Source: Allopusillimonas sp008369125 (GTDB lineage: Bacteria > Pseudomonadota > Gammaproteobacteria > Burkholderiales > Burkholderiaceae_B). From it: 64,000 bases of DNA. The stretch is taken from assembly GCF_008369125.1 (NCBI RefSeq), contig NZ_VOAY01000005.1, positions 451,252 to 515,251 of the forward strand, in the 5' to 3' direction. Below, one piece after another: positions 60,489 through 64,000 of the stretch. The translations under genes were made by a program, and so were the position numbers. The notes under the pieces were generated by a model. The model made no database searches, had not been told where the DNA came from, and saw only the letters and a list, made by a program, of their open reading frames with translations. Within the stretch, counting starts at the first letter, position 1, and each line of letters begins with the position of its first letter.

Positions 60489-62096
60489 ATGAGCATTAAA
60501 CAAGAAGTCGAACGACGACGCACGTTTGCCATTATTTCTCACCCTGACGCGGGCAAAACCACGCTGACCGAAAAGCTGTTGCTTTTTGCAGGTGCCATCC
60601 AGATCGCGGGCAGTGTTAAGTCTCGCAAGGCGAGTCGTCACGCCTCGTCCGACTGGATGGAAATCGAAAAACAGCGTGGTATCTCGGTGGCGTCCTCCGT
60701 CATGCAGATGGAATATCGCGACTGTGTCATCAATTTGCTCGACACCCCGGGCCACCAGGACTTCTCCGAAGATACCTACCGTGTGCTGACTGCGGTGGAC
60801 GCTGCGCTCATGGTCATCGACGCCGGCAACGGCGTCGAGCCACAGACCATACGCCTGTTGCAGGTATGCCGGGCACGCAATACGCCCATTATTACGTTCA
60901 TCAACAAGCTTGACCGCGAAGTACAAGAACCGCTAAACCTGCTTTCAGAAATTGAGTCACATCTGGGCATGGACGCGGTGCCTTTCTCGTGGCCAGTCGG
61001 CATGGGCCGCTCATTTGGTGGTGTGTACGATATCCGTCGCAACCGCATGCGCGTATTTCGCGCCGGCCAGGAGCGTCGCGAGGACCACGATGAGTTTATC
61101 GATGGTCTCGACAACCCGGCCATTGCTGCACGGTTCGGTGACGCGTTTGCCAAAGCCCATGATGAAATCGAGCTTATCCAGGCAGCCGCCCCCGAATTTG
61201 ATCTCGAAAAGTTTCTTGCAGGCAAGCAGACGCCGGTATTTTTTGGCTCGGCCATCAATAACTTCGGCGTGCAAGAAGTGCTGGATGCACTGGTCGACCT
61301 GGCTCCACGGCCCGGGCCCCGCACCGCACTGCAGCGCATCGTCCAGCCCGTTGAACCCAAATTCAGTGGCGTGGTCTTTAAGGTGCAGGCCAATATGGAC
61401 CCAGCACACCGTGACCGCGTGGCATTTGTAAGGGTCAGCTCAGGCCGTTTCGAGCGAGGCATGCGGCTAAAAGTGTCCCGCACCGGCAAAGAGATACGAC
61501 CCAATAACGTCGTGTCGTTTCTATCGCAGCGTCGCGAATTGCTTGATGAGGCCTATGCGGGCGATATCATCGGCATACCCAACCACGGCATATTGCAACT
61601 GGGTGATGTGCTTACAGAAGGCGAGCAGCTTCAGTTTACGGGTCTGCCGTTTTTCGCACCCGAATTGTTTCAGGGCGTCGAGGTCAAAGATCCATTACGC
61701 ACTAAACAGTTGCGCGTAGGCCTGACACAGCTGGGTGAAGAGGGTGCCATACAGGTGTTTCGCCCCGAAATCGCCGGAGGCACATTGTTGCTTGGCGCAG
61801 TGGGCCAATTGCAGTTCGAGGTCGTGGCTCATCGCCTGAAAACCGAATACGGTGCCGATGCCCGAATGATGCCTTCCCGTTACAATCTGGCACGTTGGTT
61901 TACAGCCGAAGATCCCAAAATATTGCGAAAATTCATGAATGCCAACGCTGCCAACATCGCCTATGATGTCGTCGACGCGCCTGCATTCCTGGCCACTTCC
62001 CCGGCACAGCTGCGTGTGGCGCAAGAACTCTACCCCGATATCGCCTTCCATGCCATGCGCGAGCATGGCGGCCAGGTTTTTGGCCAGCATGGGTAA
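60489..62096 (+). CDS. prfC: Peptide chain release factor 3
   Basis: RF3 is a GTPase that removes RF1/RF2 from the ribosome after termination. The 535-residue length and order are standard: G1 SHPDAGKTTLTEKLL (residues 17-31), G2 RGISVASSVMQ, G3 DTPGHQDFSEDTYRVL, G4 FINKLDRE, and the RF3 segment AAIHVFPRPE-like (VFRPEIAGGTLLLGAVGQLQFEV) in the C-terminal domains II and III. The start is ATG with AAAAAT-rich upstream sequence and no strong ribosome site. Confidence 0.96.
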   Translation: MSIKQEVERRRTFAIISHPDAGKTTLTEKLLLFAGAIQIAGSVKSRKASRHASSDWMEIEKQRGISVASSVMQMEYRDCVINLLDTPGHQDFSEDTYRVLTAVDAALMVIDAGNGVEPQTIRLLQVCRARNTPIITFINKLDREVQEPLNLLSEIESHLGMDAVPFSWPVGMGRSFGGVYDIRRNRMRVFRAGQERREDHDEFIDGLDNPAIAARFGDAFAKAHDEIELIQAAAPEFDLEKFLAGKQTPVFFGSAINNFGVQEVLDALVDLAPRPGPRTALQRIVQPVEPKFSGVVFKVQANMDPAHRDRVAFVRVSSGRFERGMRLKVSRTGKEIRPNNVVSFLSQRRELLDEAYAGDIIGIPNHGILQLGDVLTEGEQLQFTGLPFFAPELFQGVEVKDPLRTKQLRVGLTQLGEEGAIQVFRPEIAGGTLLLGAVGQLQFEVVAHRLKTEYGADARMMPSRYNLARWFTAEDPKILRKFMNANAANIAYDVVDAPAFLATSPAQLRVAQELYPDIAFHAMREHGGQVFGQHG

Positions 62097-62171
62097 GCCC
62101 AGCGAGGCGCTGGTGCGCCCGCCGCTTATAGGCTTGTACACTTGGGGTTGTTTACCAGACCGAGAGCAATA

Positions 62172-62810
62172 ATGTCCTGGCGTTTTATCTTAGCGATTTT
62201 ACTGATTGCCGCAGGCGCATCTGCCTGGGGCGGTTTACATCTCGGCAACTGGCTTGTGGCTCACGGTCCGTCGTCTCCCGTTGAGTCTACCGATCTCCAG
62301 TTAGCCAACACGCCTGTGCTTGATGCCAATGGCCAGCCTTTCATGGCCATGCCGCCTCAGCCATTGGTCAACGGCCGACTGGGTGTGCCAGAGCTTCCCG
62401 ATCAGGTCGCCTGGCAAATCCCAGAAGCGTCCGTGCGCCAATTGGAAGCCAGCTCTGCCATCCAGCTTTCCACAACAACCATTACTATGGACGTCGCGCG
62501 ACAAATCGCCCAGGGCGATTTCGATGTGCCAGGCCTGAGTGGTATTGCCGATGTAGGCAATCTGGTCGGTGGCGGTAGTGGCAGGCAGCCATTGCAGCCG
62601 GTAGACATGGCACCGCCACCGCCAGCGCCGTCCACAGCTACGCCGCAAAACGATCAGGCATGGCAGGCCAGTCTCAGGCGAGAACTGCAGGCTTGCAGCG
62701 CAAAAAGCTTTTTTGATCGTCCCAGCTGTGCATGGGCGGCCCGCAACAAATACTGTGAGCCAAATAACGCTTGGGGCCGTGTAGGCAACTGCCCGGCCAA
62801 GACGTTCTAA
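62172..62810 (+). CDS. Membrane-anchored protein with C-terminal cysteine motif (hypothetical)
   Basis: The 212-residue protein begins MSWRFILAILLIAAGASAWGGLHLGNWLVAHG, a signal anchor. A Pro/Gln/Ala-rich periplasmic-type region without recognisable domains follows (about residues 30-170). The last 40 residues hold four cysteines (LQACSAKSFFDRPSCAWAARNKYCEPNNAWGRVGNC). These could form two disulfides or bind a metal. I do not recognise the family. It starts at the ATG at 62172, 75 bases after prfC; a further ATG at 62142 would put ten poorly hydrophobic residues before the anchor. The tandem repeats and terminator at 62862-63006 follow. Confidence 0.72.
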   Translation: MSWRFILAILLIAAGASAWGGLHLGNWLVAHGPSSPVESTDLQLANTPVLDANGQPFMAMPPQPLVNGRLGVPELPDQVAWQIPEASVRQLEASSAIQLSTTTITMDVARQIAQGDFDVPGLSGIADVGNLVGGGSGRQPLQPVDMAPPPPAPSTATPQNDQAWQASLRRELQACSAKSFFDRPSCAWAARNKYCEPNNAWGRVGNCPAKTF

Positions 62811-62861
62811 TACGTAAATGCATACAGGCCGTGCTACTTATGGCCTTTATAAGTTGTGGCG

Positions 62862-62973
62862 GTTAAAGGTTAAAGCCGTTGAAAGGTAAGACCGTTAAAC
62901 GTCAAAGCCATCGAAAATTAAGACCGTTAAAAATCAAAGCTTTTGAACGTTAAGGCTGTTAAAAGTAAAGGCC
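62862..62973. repeat. Seven tandem 16-bp units with the core GTTAAA..(T/C)AAAGCC
   Basis: Seven consecutive 16-base units have the outline GTTAAA(N4)TAAAGCC, with each unit shifted by exactly 16 bases and drifting by a few substitutions. They occupy most of the gap after the anchored protein gene, directly before the terminator. Their function is unknown. The 380-base stretch 62811-63191 holds only this array, the terminator, and a G/C-rich run near 63135-63165. Confidence 0.9.
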
Positions 62974-63006
62974 TGGGTCCGGTGCAACACCGGACCCAGG
63001 CCTTTT
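62967..63006 (+). terminator. Strong terminator at the end of the repeat array
   Basis: GGCCTGGGTCCGGTG and CACCGGACCCAGGCC form a 15-base stem with a CAA loop, followed by TTTTAG. The flanking AAA and TTTT can extend the stem. It faces both the anchored-protein gene and the distant, convergent bfr gene. Confidence 0.9.
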
Positions 63007-63191
63007 AGTTTTTTACGCTCGCATTGACAGCATGAGGACGTATTCGCGAATACCGGTCAGGCCATATCTACACAGCAACCAGCGAAGTTTTCCGGCAATA
63101 CATTAATGCGCGGCCCCGCAGCGCAGCACTGGGCAGCACGAGACGGGACGGGACAGCACGGCACGGCAAGTTACTTAAATACCCGCAGTCC

Positions 63192-63662
63192 TTACTCGCC
63201 CATTTGGGATTGCAGGTAATTTTGCAGGCCTACGTGTTCGATAAGTTCGATCTGGGTTTCCAGATAATCAATATGCTCCTCAGTGTCATCCAGTATGTGC
63301 TGGAACAGATCGCGCGATACATAATCACGCACTGCTTCACAATGCGCCATGGCTTCTTTTACGGTTTCTTGTGCGCCGGTTTCTAGTTTGAGATCACAGG
63401 AAAGGATTTCAGGCACGTTTTCGCCGATCAGCAGCTTGTGCAGATCTTGCAGATTAGGCAGTCCGTCAAGCATAAAAATGCGCTCTATCAACATGTCAGC
63501 GTGCTTCATCTCGCCAATAGATTCTTCATACTCATGCTTGCCCAGCTTCTTAAAGCCCCAGTGATTGAGCATGCGGGCATGCAAAAAATACTGGTTAATG
63601 GCTGTCAGCTCATTCTTGAGTTGCGCATTTAAAAACTGGATAACCTTGGTGTCGCCTTTCAT
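63192..63662 (-). CDS. bfr: Bacterioferritin
   Basis: This 156-residue four-helix iron store is a bacterioferritin. Residues for the dinuclear ferroxidase site are Glu18, Glu51, His54 and, further on, Glu94, Glu127 and His130 by alignment with known sequences. Met52 (in GEMKHADML) is the heme ligand that marks a heme-binding bacterioferritin. The start MKGDTKVIQFLNAQLKNELTAINQYFLHARML is standard. It lies alone on the minus strand, and no bfd ferredoxin gene is seen next to it. A Fur-box-like site at 63816 is nearby. Confidence 0.96.
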   Translation of the reverse strand: MKGDTKVIQFLNAQLKNELTAINQYFLHARMLNHWGFKKLGKHEYEESIGEMKHADMLIERIFMLDGLPNLQDLHKLLIGENVPEILSCDLKLETGAQETVKEAMAHCEAVRDYVSRDLFQHILDDTEEHIDYLETQIELIEHVGLQNYLQSQMGE

Positions 63663-63815
63663 GGCCTGCTCCCTTTATTCATTGATACACACTGCCGCCC
63701 GCGATGACACGCGTGCAGCAGCCCAAGACATTAAATGCCTAGACCGTAAGGCTACCATGCTTGCCCGTTAGGCTGACGATTAGCTTGTTGAAAATCAACA
63801 CCTTATAAACAGGGC

Positions 63816-63830
63816 TGACAATGAGAATGA
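63816..63830 (+). promoter_or_regulatory. Fur-box-like site upstream of bfr
   Basis: TGACAATGAGAATGA matches 10 of 14 fixed positions of the 7-1-7 Fur consensus, 154 bases upstream of the bfr start. It could control bfr or an unseen gene to the right. Confidence 0.35.
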
Positions 63831-63874
63831 CTCTGTCTACGAATACTGGGACAGTCTGAATCGCGGCCGTATTT

Positions 63875-64000
63875 GCTCGGGTATCTGCTCGGGTATCTGC
63901 TCGGGTATCTGCTCGGGTATCTGCTCGGGTATCTGCTCGGGTATCTGCTCGGGTATCTGCTCGGGTATCTGCTCGGGTATCTGCTCGGGTATCTGCTCGG
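63875..64000. repeat. Perfect 12-bp tandem repeat running off the window edge
   Basis: At least 10.5 consecutive perfect copies of GCTCGGGTATCT fill the last 126 bases and continue beyond the window. Every reading frame on both strands is stop-free over the array; each frame gives a tetrapeptide repeat (for example ARVS or SGIC on the plus strand, EQIP or ADTR on the minus strand). The rest of 63663-63874 contains only the Fur-like site. Confidence 0.97.

Noticed and set aside
62862..62973. CRISPR array
   Set aside because: The units are only 16 bases and contiguous with no unique spacers between them.
63739..63874. Minus-strand frame leading out of the 12-bp array as a bfd ferredoxin gene
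   Set aside because: The translation lacks the CxC and CxxC cysteine pattern of Bfd.

Overview
The window looks like the chromosome of a betaproteobacterium in the order Burkholderiales, most likely an Alcaligenaceae member near Bordetella or Pusillimonas. The evidence is the gene order murA-his-HIT-tatABC-protease-NIF3-mscL-petABC-sspAB, the short HisG, the orphan TctC-type periplasmic protein, and several TRAP and dipeptide uptake operons. I infer this from remembered gene families; no database search was possible. Coding density is high, codons are GC-rich, and no phage, IS element, CRISPR array or rRNA is visible.

Positions 1-8200 form one plus-strand housekeeping block: the end of murA, then hisG, hisD, hisB, hisH, hisA, hisF, hisI and hisE, a HIT protein and tatABC. 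No hisC lies in the cluster. A membrane-anchored HtrA-like protease (minus), NIF3 (plus) and mscL (minus) come next. Then follow the cytochrome bc1 operon petABC and the starvation proteins sspA/sspB (10.8-15.0 kb). Accessory genes at 15.3-19.6 kb encode a TctC-like binding protein, a VOC protein, a two-subunit GMC dehydrogenase and a ribbon-helix-helix protein.

A tRNA-Thr gene (19861-19936) is followed by a FecI/FecR/TonB-receptor iron module with Fur-box-like sites. A degraded copy of the tRNA 3' end plus its terminator lies just beyond the receptor gene, so this iron module looks like an inserted block. An orphan antitoxin-like gene follows.

Positions 25-32 kb hold a seven-gene minus-strand catabolic operon: amidase, TRAP transporter P-Q-M, a CnbZ-like deaminase, an asparaginase and a decarboxylating dehydrogenase of the tartrate/D-malate family. 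It is divergent from a LysR gene. Substrate and pathway are unknown, and I regard it as the best candidate for an undescribed system. At 33-37 kb lie a GNAT enzyme, two overlapping MFS exporters and a second LysR. At 37.8-43.7 kb a second TRAP operon leads into maleylacetoacetate isomerase, faces homogentisate dioxygenase, and ends at an IclR regulator, suggesting aromatic acid use.

From 44 to 52 kb come an acidic small protein, an RNA 2',3'-cyclic phosphodiesterase with an internal 15-bp minisatellite, and argE with a complete dipeptide-type ABC importer. From 52 to 64 kb come GlsB-like and YkvA-like membrane proteins, a DUF2868/DUF3482 pair, a LemA/TPM operon, the helicase rhlE (probable TTG start), a LysE exporter, prfC, a cysteine-containing anchored protein, and bacterioferritin. 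Two tandem arrays lie near the end: seven 16-bp units before a strong terminator, and a perfect 12-bp repeat running off the window edge.
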